Origin: Sciscionella marina DSM 45152
Lineage (GTDB): Bacteria; Actinomycetota; Actinomycetes; Mycobacteriales; Pseudonocardiaceae
Direction: 5' to 3'
Assembly: GCF_000379465.1 (NCBI RefSeq)
Contig: NZ_KB905381.1
Coordinates: forward strand, 248,001-312,000
Length of the DNA stretch: 64,000 nucleotides
The notes beneath the pieces were generated by a model. The model searched no databases. It was not told the DNA's origin and was given only the letters and a program-made list of their open reading frames with translations. The stretch's first letter is position 1, and every line of letters begins with the position of its first letter. Below are positions 34,932-42,959 of the stretch, one piece after another. Both the position numbers and the translations under genes were made by a program.

Positions 34932-35351
34932 TCACCGTGGGATATCGCGGGAGTGGCCGCCGGGCTGTTGCGGATCGAGGTGCCAGCTGATGATCCGGGC
35001 CGGATGGATGCGGATCACCTCGTGCTCGAACCACTCGGGATTCACCGGCGGTTCCTCGACCCACAGCGTCTCGGCCGTGCCGCGGATCTCCACGCCACGG
35101 CCCATTCCCGGTTTGATCGCTCCCGGTTCGTCCGGGGTCATGTCGTCCACGACGAAGGACAGCCGCGGATCGGCGAGCACATTGCGATAGCGCCGGGTCG
35201 AGGTCAGTTTCGGTCCACCGATATCGATGGTGTCGTCGGGGTTCAGCCGGAATCCCAGCGGGCTGATCTGTGGCCTGCCGTCCGGGCCGATCGTGGCCAG
35301 CCTGCCAAGTTCCTGTTCGCGCAGATAGGTGCGTTCGGCATCGGTGAACAT
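34932..35351 (-). CDS. PPOX-class (F420/FMN-dependent) oxidoreductase family protein
   Basis: 139-residue split-barrel protein of the pyridoxamine-phosphate-oxidase class: LREQELGRLATIGPDGRPQISPLGFRL at the N-terminus and LADPRLSFVVDD in mid-protein, ending with an Arg-rich IRIHPARIISWHLD. The layout is that of actinomycete F420-binding PPOX proteins, which may reduce small molecules; substrate unknown. ATG 35351 is preferred (MFTDAERTYL is the usual opening), although TTG 35372 extends the frame. No clear Shine-Dalgarno is present for either. Confidence 0.85.
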   Translation of the reverse strand: MFTDAERTYLREQELGRLATIGPDGRPQISPLGFRLNPDDTIDIGGPKLTSTRRYRNVLADPRLSFVVDDMTPDEPGAIKPGMGRGVEIRGTAETLWVEEPPVNPEWFEHEVIRIHPARIISWHLDPQQPGGHSRDIPR

Positions 35352-35375
35352 GCGCGGAGCATAAGACCTCAAGCG

Positions 35376-35579
35376 CTGTTCAGGTCAATGCGCATCGAGT
35401 GCGAGGCTGCGCTGCTCGCCGCTTCCCGGCGCACACCCGCGGACCTGCGCGCGCTGAACAGGACGTTGTCCGCCGAGGGACGGCGCTCGCGAGCGGCAGG
35501 CCGAGTACACCGACGCGGACATCGCGTTCCACGGCGCGATCCGGGCGATGCCTGGACCGCAGGGCCGGAGATCAGGGCA
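35376..35579 (+). pseudogene. relic of a GntR/FCD-family regulator
   Basis: Plus-strand coding remnant without start or DNA-binding domain. First frame (35376-about 35485) reads LFRSMRIECEAALLAASRRT and PADLRALNRTL, the opening of an FCD ligand domain. After a frame change near 35485 it reads ERQAEYTDADIAFHGAIRAM (35488-35550), the metal-binding DADIAFH segment. It breaks off at the stop of the convergent hydrolase gene. Both ends appear to have been lost by deletion. Confidence 0.7.
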
Positions 35580-37091
35580 CTACCACCAGCGGGGCAGTTG
35601 CACGTTCGCGGTGCGGTGCTTGGTGTTCTCCGGTGCTGCCGCGCAGGACACGTCATCGCGCGGGAAGCTGCCGTGCACGAGGTAGCCGGTGGCGAGCCCG
35701 TTCGCGCACGGGTTCTGCCGCCACAGGTAGGCGCCGTGCCCGCCCTCGTCCACGCTGACCAGCCGGGCGCGGTCGCCGAGTTTGGCGCGGGCGAGCCGTC
35801 CGCCGACATACGGCGTGGCCGGATCGCGAAGATTCTGCAACAGCAACAGGTTCGGCCCGGTGCTCGTCATCCGGATCGGCGGCTCGGCGGGCTTCGGCCA
35901 GTAGGCGCACGGGTTGATGCTGGCCGCGGCCGCGCCGAACATCGGGAACCGGTTCCGGTCCTCGGCCACGTCGTGCTGGTACTGCGAAACCCGGTGCGGC
36001 CACTGGACATCCCCGCAGCTGATCGCCAGTTGGGCGCTCTGCTCGTTGTCCAGGGGGTTGTTCTGCTGCTGCGCGGCGCGGACCGCGGTGCCGTTCCCGC
36101 TCGCCAGCTCCTGCCACTGTGCCGCGAGCTCCGGGAAGGTCGCGTTCCGGTACAGCTTGCTGAACACGAAGGCGCGGAACAGTTTCCCGTTCACCTCATC
36201 GACGGGCTGCTTGTCGAGCCGGGCGGCGAGCGTGAAGTAGCTGTCCCGTACCTGCGCGGGTGTCGCTCCCAGATGGTAGGTGGTGTTCCGGTCGGCTGCC
36301 CATGCCGCGAAGTCCGGGAACCGCTGCTCCATGCCGAGACCGAACCGGCGAAGGACGTCCCGGCTCAGTGTGGTGTCGCCGGGGTTGCTGTCCAGCACGA
36401 ACCGGTCGGTGCGCGCGGGGTTCGCCGAGGCGAAGGCCGCACCGAGCGAGGCACCGTAGGAAACGCCATAGTAGGAGATCTTGGATTCACCGAGCGCGGC
36501 GCGGATCCGGTCCATGTCCCGCACCGTGTTCGCGGTCGTGGTGTACCGCAGTTCCGGGCCACTCGTGGAAGCCGCGCACTGCTGGGCGACCGCCTTCGAT
36601 TCCTTCGCCGTGGCGGCCACTTCCGCGGGATTCAGTGGATACTCCGGGACCACGGCGGGTTGTCCGGGACGCAGCCCGCAGCGCACCGGGGCGGAATGCC
36701 CGATCCCGCGCGGATCGAACCCGATCAGGTCATAGCTCTGCCGCACGCTCGCCGGCATACCGAGCTGCGCCAGTGTGGCCGGCATGCCGAGTCCGGATCC
36801 ACCGGGGCCACCCGGATTCATCAGCAGGACACCGCGCCGTTTTTCCGGTGCGCTGCTCGCCAGCTTGGAAACCGCGATGTCGATGGTCTTGCCGCCCGGA
36901 TCGCGGTAATCCAGCGGTACCCGCACGGTCGAACAGCGCAGTTGCTCCGCGCCGGGACCGGTGTCCGCCGGGCACGGTCCCCAGTGCAGCCCGTCCGTGG
37001 CGGGAGCTTCGGCGCCGAAGGCGGGTGTCATGCTCACCGCGGCGAGGATCCCGGCCAGGATCGCGCCGTGTTTCAACCGGTTCCGGGTCAT
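35580..37091 (-). CDS. secreted alpha/beta hydrolase, tripeptidyl aminopeptidase-like
   Basis: 503 residues. A Sec signal peptide (MTRNRLKHGAILAGILAAVS, likely cleaved after PAFG) exports it. The hydrolase core has oxyanion strand MNPGGPGGSG, nucleophile elbow GVSYGASLG, Asp in LRDPATPY and His in EGGHGAYL. The C-terminal domain (NPCANGLATGYLVHGSFP) is that of the Streptomyces SlpD/SlpE and tripeptidyl aminopeptidase group. It probably trims peptides outside the cell. ATG 37091 is chosen for the signal peptide; ATG 37106 would add five residues. Confidence 0.92.
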   Translation of the reverse strand: MTRNRLKHGAILAGILAAVSMTPAFGAEAPATDGLHWGPCPADTGPGAEQLRCSTVRVPLDYRDPGGKTIDIAVSKLASSAPEKRRGVLLMNPGGPGGSGLGMPATLAQLGMPASVRQSYDLIGFDPRGIGHSAPVRCGLRPGQPAVVPEYPLNPAEVAATAKESKAVAQQCAASTSGPELRYTTTANTVRDMDRIRAALGESKISYYGVSYGASLGAAFASANPARTDRFVLDSNPGDTTLSRDVLRRFGLGMEQRFPDFAAWAADRNTTYHLGATPAQVRDSYFTLAARLDKQPVDEVNGKLFRAFVFSKLYRNATFPELAAQWQELASGNGTAVRAAQQQNNPLDNEQSAQLAISCGDVQWPHRVSQYQHDVAEDRNRFPMFGAAAASINPCAYWPKPAEPPIRMTSTGPNLLLLQNLRDPATPYVGGRLARAKLGDRARLVSVDEGGHGAYLWRQNPCANGLATGYLVHGSFPRDDVSCAAAPENTKHRTANVQLPRWW

Positions 37092-37320
37092 TCGGGCCAC
37101 CCCCATGTTTCGGCGAGGTCCCCGTAGTACCACATCCCGATGTCCGGTGGAACCCGCTCACTCCGCCGGGCAACGCTGTGTCGCCGGTCACGCGTGACGG
37201 GGGCCTCGTATCGGTGGGGCGCACCGGACGGCGGGTCGATAATAACGGTGAATCCCGAACAAATCGGCCAGTGTGCGGTACATCCGCGGCAGGGCCGCTG
37301 TAGGGAAGGTGGTGAATTCG

Positions 37321-37746
37321 ATGTCGACCATCCCACGGATCCCACCCGGCCAGGTTCGCGCCACCGACGCCGATCGCGCCGCGACAGCCGCGTTCCTGGA
37401 ACAGGCCGCGGATCGGGGCAGCCTGACCCTCAGCGAATTCGCCGAGCGGACCGGCGCGGCCTATGTGGCCCGCACCCGCGGCGAACTCCAGGCGCTGACC
37501 GTCGATCTGCCCGAGGAACCGATGCCCGAGCGGTTCCAGGCGCCCAATCGCGCGCTACGGCGATCCGCGCGGTTCCAGGATTTGCGGGTGCTGACCTCCT
37601 GCTGGCTGTTGGGCAGCCTGTTGCTGCTGGCCGGATGGGGCGCGCTCAGTGCGGTGGCCGGTGAGTTCGCCGGCTGGTGGCCGTTGTGGGCGATCGGGCC
37701 AAGCGGTGCGGTGCTGGCCACCGGATGGTGGTTGGCCAGCCGCTGA
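37321..37746 (+). CDS. DUF1707 (SHOCT-like) membrane protein
   Basis: 141 residues: a DUF1707 domain at about 8-60 (VRATDADRAATAAFLEQAAD, then the LTLSEFAERTGAAYVARTRGEL helix) followed by two transmembrane segments (LTSCWLLGSLLLLAGWGAL and WPLWAIGPSGAVLATGWWLA). This arrangement is common in actinomycetes, with the domain facing the cytoplasm; function is unknown. ATG 37321 follows AGGGAAGG. It is monocistronic, ending at a small hairpin. Confidence 0.88.
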   Translation: MSTIPRIPPGQVRATDADRAATAAFLEQAADRGSLTLSEFAERTGAAYVARTRGELQALTVDLPEEPMPERFQAPNRALRRSARFQDLRVLTSCWLLGSLLLLAGWGALSAVAGEFAGWWPLWAIGPSGAVLATGWWLASR

Positions 37747-37749
37747 ATC

Positions 37750-37766
37750 CCGTTGCAGCGCAACGG
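37750..37766. terminator. small hairpin terminator between convergent genes
   Basis: Stem CCGTTGC / GCAACGG with a 3-base loop, followed by TTT on the plus strand, 3 bases after the DUF1707 stop and just beyond the LysR gene's end. Confidence 0.6.
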
Positions 37767-37769
37767 TTT

Positions 37770-37797
37770 CAGGCACGGGGATTCAGGTACGGGGATT
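37770..37797. repeat. 14-bp tandem duplication spanning the LysR stop codon
   Basis: CAGGCACGGGGATT (37770-37783) and CAGGTACGGGGATT (37784-37797), with a third partial CAGGT following. On the minus strand the second unit encodes the last residues NPRT and the stop lies at the unit junction. Confidence 0.8.
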
Positions 37798-38679
37798 CAG
37801 GTCGAGCGCGCCGACAGTGCGGATCACGTTGCCGATCAGCGGGGCGCGTTCCCGGTCGGGACGCACGGCGAGCGAGATGGTGGAGAAGGCGTCCGCATCG
37901 GTGAGCGGGATGTAGCGCAGGCTCGGCAGTCGCAGCGCGCGCAGTGACTCGGGCACGATCGTGATCCCGGTGTCCGCGGCGGCGAGGCCGAGCAGGGTGG
38001 GGAACTGAACGGCCTCCTGTGCGGCGTGCAGGCGGAATCCGGCACGGTGGCAGAGCGCGGCGATGTGGTCGTAGAGCCGGGAGACCTGGCCGCGCGGGAA
38101 GGTGAGGAACCGTTCCTCGGCGAGCTCGGCGAGCCGTATCTCGGCGAGCTCGGCGAACCGGTGGGATTCGTGCACGGCCACGAGCAGTCGCTCACGCAGC
38201 AGCGGATGCACGGTCAGCCCGGGCGCGGAGCGGACCTCGCGGACGAGCCCGATGTCGAGGCGGCCCTCGCCGAGCGCGTACAGCTGCGGGTCGGTGGTGG
38301 ATTCGCTCAGGTCGATGCTCAGTCCCGGCCAGGACCGGCGCAGCGCGAGCACCAGTTCCGGGATGAGGCGCAGTGCCGCGGAGCTGACGAACCCGATGCG
38401 CAGCAGGCCGATCTCGCCGTGCACCGCCTGCGCGACGGCCGAGGCGGCGTGGTCGGCTTCGGCGAGCACCCGACGCCCCTCGGTGAGCAGTACCTGCCCG
38501 GAGGCGGTGAGCTCCACGCGCCGGGTCGTGCGGTGGAACAGCGCGGTGCCCAGTTCCTTCTCGAACTTGCCGATCTGCTGGCTCAGCGCGGGCTGGGCGA
38601 TGTGCAGGCGATCGGCGGCGCGCCGGAAGCTGTGCTCCTCGGCGACGGCCACGAAATAACGCAGCTGTCGTAACTCCAC
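37783..38679 (-). CDS. LysR-family transcriptional regulator
   Basis: 298-residue LysR protein: HTH SFRRAADRLHIAQPALSQQIGKFEKELG (about 17-44), linker helix, and effector domain. The C-terminus ends in a short tandem repeat, so the last residues may be recently altered. It is divergent from the aldehyde dehydrogenase operon, and a TGATA-N9-TATCA site lies 6 bases upstream of its start. It is therefore the expected autoregulated activator of the 38.8-44.9 kb operon. Confidence 0.93.
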   Translation of the reverse strand: MELRQLRYFVAVAEEHSFRRAADRLHIAQPALSQQIGKFEKELGTALFHRTTRRVELTASGQVLLTEGRRVLAEADHAASAVAQAVHGEIGLLRIGFVSSAALRLIPELVLALRRSWPGLSIDLSESTTDPQLYALGEGRLDIGLVREVRSAPGLTVHPLLRERLLVAVHESHRFAELAEIRLAELAEERFLTFPRGQVSRLYDHIAALCHRAGFRLHAAQEAVQFPTLLGLAAADTGITIVPESLRALRLPSLRYIPLTDADAFSTISLAVRPDRERAPLIGNVIRTVGALDLNPRT

Positions 38680-38684
38680 GTGAT

Positions 38685-38703
38685 TGATACTCCATGCTTA
38701 TCA
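38685..38703. promoter_or_regulatory. LysR-type site TGATA-N9-TATCA
   Basis: Inverted repeat in the 106-base divergent space, overlapping the LysR leader and about 83 bases before the aldehyde dehydrogenase start. Classic recognition-site position for a LysR autoregulator and activator. TTGACA follows at 38709-38714 but without a good -10. Confidence 0.6.
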
Positions 38704-38785
38704 GTGTGTTGACAATAGATAATTCCATATCGGCGCTTCGTTGCTTAGCGTGAGCCTCATCGAACGAACGCGAAGGAGCGAGCCG

Positions 38786-40267
38786 GTGACGGAATCTCTG
38801 ACCACGACCGCGAACGAGCCCGCCGCACTGCGCCATCTCGTCGGTGGCGCCTGGCACGCGGGCGACGGTGCGCAGCGGGAGAGCACGAACCCCGCCCGAC
38901 CGGACGAGGTCGTCGCCCGGTACCGGATCGCGGGGGACGCGCTGCTCGACGAGGCGGTCGCCGCGGCGCGCGGGGCCGCGCGGGAATGGGCCACCGCCGG
39001 TGCGATCGCCCGCGGCAAGGTGCTGCGCAAGGCAGCCGGGCTGCTCGCCGAGCGGGCCGAATCGGTGGCGCTGCTGATGACCCGCGAGGAGGGCAAGACC
39101 CTTCCGGAATCCCGTGCCGAGGTGGAGCTCAGCGTGGAGACGCTGCACTACCACGCGGGACGGGGCCGGTCAGCGGACGGCGTGAGCTATCCGTCCGGGC
39201 ACCCCGACGAGCTCATCCGCACGGTCCGCCGCCCGCTCGGGGTGGTCGCCGCGATCACCCCGTGGAACTTCCCGTTGCAGATCCCGGCGTGGAAGCTGGC
39301 CCCTGCGCTGCTGTGCGGCAACACGGCGGTGTGGAAACCCGCGAGCGAGACGGTAGCGGTCGCCGCGGCCTTCGCGGAGGTGCTCGCCGAGGCCGGACTG
39401 CCGGACGGGGTGCTGAACCTGCTGCTCGGTCCGGGCGAACTCGGCGCGGATCTGGTGGCACGCCCGGAGATCGACGGTGTGACCTTCACCGGCTCGGTGC
39501 CGGTCGGCCGCTCGATCCAGGCCACGGTGCTGCCGCGCGGCGCGAAGGTGCAACTGGAACTGGGCGGGCACAACGCGGCGATCGTGCTCCCGGATGTGGA
39601 CAAGGGCGAGGCGGCCGAGGCGATCGTGGCCGGGGCGATGTCCAGCACCGGGCAGAAATGCACGGCGACCCGGCGGGTGATCGCGGTCGGCGAGGCCTAT
39701 GACGCGCTGGTGCCGGAACTGGTGTCCCGGGTGCGTGCACTGGTGGTCGGCGAGGGGACCGAGGAAGCGAGCCGGATCGGTCCACTGGTCTCGGCGCGAG
39801 CGCGGGAGGAGGTGACCGCGGCGGTGGCCCAGGCCGAGCGTGAAGGGGCCCGGGTGCTCGCGCGCCCGGAACAGCGGCCGCCGGAGACCGGGCACTTCGT
39901 GCAGCCGACGGTGCTCGAAGGGGACACCGGGCTCACCATCTGCCAGGAAGAGGTGTTCGGCCCGGTCGTCACCCTGCTGCGCGCGGACTCGCTGGAGGAG
40001 GCCGTCACGATCGCGAACGGCACCCGGTTCGGGCTCACCGCGGCGGTGTTCACCTGTGACGAGCGAGTCGTGCGTCGCTGCGTCAGCGAACTCGACGCCG
40101 GACTGGTGAAGGTGAACGCGCCGAACACCGGATCGGAACTGCACGCACCCTTCGGCGGGCTGAAGGAATCCTCGTTCCCCGCGCCACGTGAGCAGAATGC
40201 CGACACCAGCGCGGAATTTTTCACCTGGAGCAAGACCGCCTATCTGCGCACCGGGACACCGGCGTGA
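38786..40267 (+). CDS. NAD(P)-dependent aldehyde dehydrogenase
   Basis: 493-residue ALDH. Catalytic Cys292 lies in SSTGQKCTATRR, general base Glu258 in LELGGHNAA, and the oxyanion asparagine in TPWNFPLQIPAWKLAPAL. Fold and SSTGQKCT sequence resemble 2-oxoglutarate-semialdehyde and other semialdehyde dehydrogenases. GTG 38786 follows GAAGGAG at 38772-38778. It heads a five-gene operon; its stop overlaps the GTG of the next gene. Likely role: oxidising an aldehyde released from the amino or peptide-like compound handled by that operon; the substrate is unknown. Confidence 0.93.
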   Translation: MTESLTTTANEPAALRHLVGGAWHAGDGAQRESTNPARPDEVVARYRIAGDALLDEAVAAARGAAREWATAGAIARGKVLRKAAGLLAERAESVALLMTREEGKTLPESRAEVELSVETLHYHAGRGRSADGVSYPSGHPDELIRTVRRPLGVVAAITPWNFPLQIPAWKLAPALLCGNTAVWKPASETVAVAAAFAEVLAEAGLPDGVLNLLLGPGELGADLVARPEIDGVTFTGSVPVGRSIQATVLPRGAKVQLELGGHNAAIVLPDVDKGEAAEAIVAGAMSSTGQKCTATRRVIAVGEAYDALVPELVSRVRALVVGEGTEEASRIGPLVSARAREEVTAAVAQAEREGARVLARPEQRPPETGHFVQPTVLEGDTGLTICQEEVFGPVVTLLRADSLEEAVTIANGTRFGLTAAVFTCDERVVRRCVSELDAGLVKVNAPNTGSELHAPFGGLKESSFPAPREQNADTSAEFFTWSKTAYLRTGTPA

Positions 40268-41943
40268 ACACCCGCGCCGCCGATATCGCGCTCGCGCCCG
40301 AAGAACTCGGCGCGGCGCGCGGTACCCGGCACAGCTTCGCGCGCTCGTTCCTGCGCGCCGCGGCCGATGGCGGCTGGACGGTCGAGACCGCGCACTGGGA
40401 ACTCGACGACGCGGGCCGCGGCACGGCCGTGTACCGGGTTCGCGCCGCGGGCCGGATGTTCGGCTTCGCGGTGTTCGCCACCCGGCTCGCCGAGTCTGAA
40501 CGCACCGACCGGGTCATCGCCGGGAACTGGGACGTGACGGCCTGCCTTGTCGAAGGCGAGGTGGACCGCTCCCGGCTCGCGGCGCTGCGCGAGCAGGTAC
40601 CGCACCAGGAGCGGGGCCGGGCCGATGCACGGACGCTGGTGTGGACGCGAGCCAACCGCAGCAGGCGGTTCTTCGACTATGTGGTGGATCGGCTCGCGTC
40701 CGGGCTCCAGCCGGAGACCTCGGTCCTCGGGGACACCGCCTATATTCTGCGCAGCACGGCCTTCTACAGCAACGGCAAGTTCGGCATGGCCGGGTTCGCC
40801 GAGCTCGGCGCGGATCACCCGCTCGGCGCGCCGTACCGGGCGCAGATGCTCGCGGCCTGGTTGCTGCGCGAGTTCAGCTGCGAACTCGCCGAGCACTGTG
40901 CGGTCTCGCGGGGCCCCGGCGCGGCCCGGCTCGACGAACGCTGGCGCCGTTATCTGGGGCTGGGCAACGCGACCGGGCTCGGCATGGTGCCCTATGTGGT
41001 GAACCATCCGCGGGTGCTCGATGCGTGGTGCACGGCCCGGGAGCGTCCGCTCGCCGCTGCGCGCGGCAGGAAAACCCGGCCGGACGGGGCGGACACCGAA
41101 CGGGTCCGGGAACTGCTCGACCGCGCACGGGAGTATTTCCGCGAACGCGCGGACCTGCACACCGCCCCGTATCTGCCGTACCCGGAACTCGCCGCGCAGC
41201 TGGACGAGCTCGCCGGGCTGCTCGCCGAGTACATCCGCGCGGGCACGGTGCTCGGACGCGCCACCGAACACGCCTGGGACGCGTTGTATCGCGCCGCGCG
41301 CACCCATGGCCCCGAAGCCTGCGGGGCCCTGGAAGCGGTGCTCGTGGAGCCGTATCCGGAACTCGACGCGGAGGTCGAGAAATCGCTGTGGTGCGCGGAA
41401 ATGCTGCGGGTACCGGTCGAATGGGACTGCGCGGCGCTGCGTTCCGTGCTCGATTCCGGCTACCGCTGGGTGGACCGGATCGAGCACGGCGACCGGACGT
41501 ATTTCTGGTTCAGCTCGGCGAACAACGAGGAACCGCGCAGAGGGCGGCGCGGGATCGATCCGGGGGAGTCCGTCGAGTACCCGCTCGATATCGCCGCCCA
41601 GGTGGCCGCGCTGCGCGCCGATCTGAGCACCGCACCGGACGGGCAGCCGCTCGCCGAATTCCTGCTCGCGCATCCCCGGCACCGGGGCATCATCGCGCGG
41701 GTGGGTTCGCTGCACGGGCTGCCCTATGCGGAGGTGCGCGCGAATTTCCTCGCTGCGGACTTCCTTCCCTTGCACATCCAGCGTTTCCAGCTCGCCCGGT
41801 ACGGGATGGAGCACTACGACCCGCAGTCCACGGACTGGCTGCGAGTGGTGCTTTTCTCCGGTGCCCCGCGTGCGGACGAGCTGACCAGCACGGCGGCGGA
41901 CGACTGGCTCTATCCCCGGAAACCCTATCCCCGGAAACCCTAG
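40264..41943 (+). CDS. unrecognised 559-residue protein of the ALDH-M19 operon
   Basis: No family recognised. It is soluble, without signal peptide or membrane segments. It has an N-terminal region with strand-like VYRVRAAGRMFGFAVFATRL and GNWDVTACLVEGEVD; a middle region with FFDYVVDRLASGL, TAYILRSTAFYSNGKFGMAGF and LGNATGLGMVPYVVNHP; and an Arg/Tyr-rich C-terminal region (YRWVDRIEHGDRTYFWFSSA, HPRHRGIIARVGSLHGLPY). Length, domain-like evenness and GTGA coupling to the ALDH gene show a real gene, probably an enzyme of the same pathway. The last ten residues (PRKPYPRKP) come from a tandem repeat that runs through the stop codon. Confidence 0.88.
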   Translation: MNTRAADIALAPEELGAARGTRHSFARSFLRAAADGGWTVETAHWELDDAGRGTAVYRVRAAGRMFGFAVFATRLAESERTDRVIAGNWDVTACLVEGEVDRSRLAALREQVPHQERGRADARTLVWTRANRSRRFFDYVVDRLASGLQPETSVLGDTAYILRSTAFYSNGKFGMAGFAELGADHPLGAPYRAQMLAAWLLREFSCELAEHCAVSRGPGAARLDERWRRYLGLGNATGLGMVPYVVNHPRVLDAWCTARERPLAAARGRKTRPDGADTERVRELLDRAREYFRERADLHTAPYLPYPELAAQLDELAGLLAEYIRAGTVLGRATEHAWDALYRAARTHGPEACGALEAVLVEPYPELDAEVEKSLWCAEMLRVPVEWDCAALRSVLDSGYRWVDRIEHGDRTYFWFSSANNEEPRRGRRGIDPGESVEYPLDIAAQVAALRADLSTAPDGQPLAEFLLAHPRHRGIIARVGSLHGLPYAEVRANFLAADFLPLHIQRFQLARYGMEHYDPQSTDWLRVVLFSGAPRADELTSTAADDWLYPRKPYPRKP

Positions 41944-41971
41944 CCCGCGAAAACCCTAGCTCCGAAAACCC
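41911..41971 (+). repeat. four-copy 15/16-bp minisatellite across a stop codon
   Basis: Units TATCCCCGGAAACCC (41911-41925 and 41926-41940, identical), a 16-base variant (41941-41956) and TAGCTCCGAAAACCC (41957-41971). The first two encode YPRKP twice; the third supplies the TAG stop at 41941; the rest fills the gap to the next gene's ribosome-binding site. Confidence 0.9.
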
Positions 41972-41987
41972 TGAAAGGGAGCCGACA

Positions 41988-42959
41988 ATGGCCGAACGAC
42001 AGCTCGTCGTGGACGGGTTGCAGATCAACAACTGGGACCGTGATGTGCTGCTGGAACTGCGCACCGGCGGCGTGACCGGGGTCAACGCGACCTGTGCTGT
42101 CTGGGAGGGCCCCGAGGAAACGCTGCGCGCGATCGGCGCCTGGTACCAGCTCGTGGCCGAGAACGCGGATCTCGCCCTGCTCGCGGAGCACACCCCGGAC
42201 ATCGAGCGTGCCCGTGAACAGGACAAGGTCGCGGTGCTGCTCGGTTTCCAGAACACCTCCCCGTTCGGCGACGACTACCGCATGGTGGAGGTGTTCCACC
42301 GGCTCGGGGTGCGCGTGGCGCAGCTGACCTACAACATCCAGAACCTGGTCGGCGGGGCCTGTTATGACCCGCAGGACTCCGGGCTGACCAGGTTCGGCGG
42401 CTACATCGTCGAGGAGATGAACCGGGTCGGGATGCTCGTCGATCTCTCCCATGTCGGCAACCGCACCAGCCGGGACGCGGTGGACGCCTCCGCGCTTCCG
42501 GTGGCGATAACCCATGCCAATCCGACCTGGTACCTCGATCATCCGCGGAACAAGCCGGCCGAGGTCATCGAGGCGGTCGCGGCGCGTGGCGGGGTCGTCG
42601 GCTGCTGCCTGTACCCGAACGTCCTCGGCGGGGAACGGACCCCGCGGGACCGGTTCTGCGCGATGGTCGCGCGCCTGGTGGACGAGATCGGCCCGGAACA
42701 CGTCGGCATCGGCAGCGACTGCACTCGCAACCAGCCGGAGGATTTCGTCGGCTGGCTGCGCAACGGCCGTTGGCAGCCGCCGCGTGGTGCCCGCCCGGAA
42801 TGGCCCGCCTGGCCGGACTGGTTCGCCGGACCGGCCGATTTCCCGTCCCTCACCGAAGGATTGCTCGCGGCAGGGCTGGACGAGAAGACGGTGGCCGGGG
42901 TGCTCGGCGGGAACTGGTTGCGCCTGTTCGACACCGTGTTCGCCGGGCGGCAAGGATGA
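41988..42959 (+). CDS. M19 (renal dipeptidase) family protein with a degenerate metal site
   Basis: 323-residue TIM-barrel protein of the membrane-dipeptidase family. Conserved: DLSHVG (His155), ITHANP (His176) and GIGSD (Asp244), three of the usual zinc ligands. Missing: the N-terminal HxD pair, where the protein has VDGLQINNWD, and the bridging Glu, where it has GFQN (Gln88). It may therefore bind one metal or none, and act on something other than a plain dipeptide. No signal peptide, so cytoplasmic. AAAGGGAG precedes ATG 41988. It overlaps the next gene by 4 bases. Confidence 0.9.
   Translation: MAERQLVVDGLQINNWDRDVLLELRTGGVTGVNATCAVWEGPEETLRAIGAWYQLVAENADLALLAEHTPDIERAREQDKVAVLLGFQNTSPFGDDYRMVEVFHRLGVRVAQLTYNIQNLVGGACYDPQDSGLTRFGGYIVEEMNRVGMLVDLSHVGNRTSRDAVDASALPVAITHANPTWYLDHPRNKPAEVIEAVAARGGVVGCCLYPNVLGGERTPRDRFCAMVARLVDEIGPEHVGIGSDCTRNQPEDFVGWLRNGRWQPPRGARPEWPAWPDWFAGPADFPSLTEGLLAAGLDEKTVAGVLGGNWLRLFDTVFAGRQG

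Noticed and set aside
34953-37127. Plus-strand open frame of 724 codons covering PPOX and the secreted hydrolase
   Set aside because: Antisense of two genuine genes; only its 35376-35579 section has protein-like content, which is reported as the GntR relic.
38709-38714. TTGACA as -35 of the aldehyde dehydrogenase operon
   Set aside because: No acceptable -10 hexamer at 16-18 bases; listed only as a note in the LysR-site entry.
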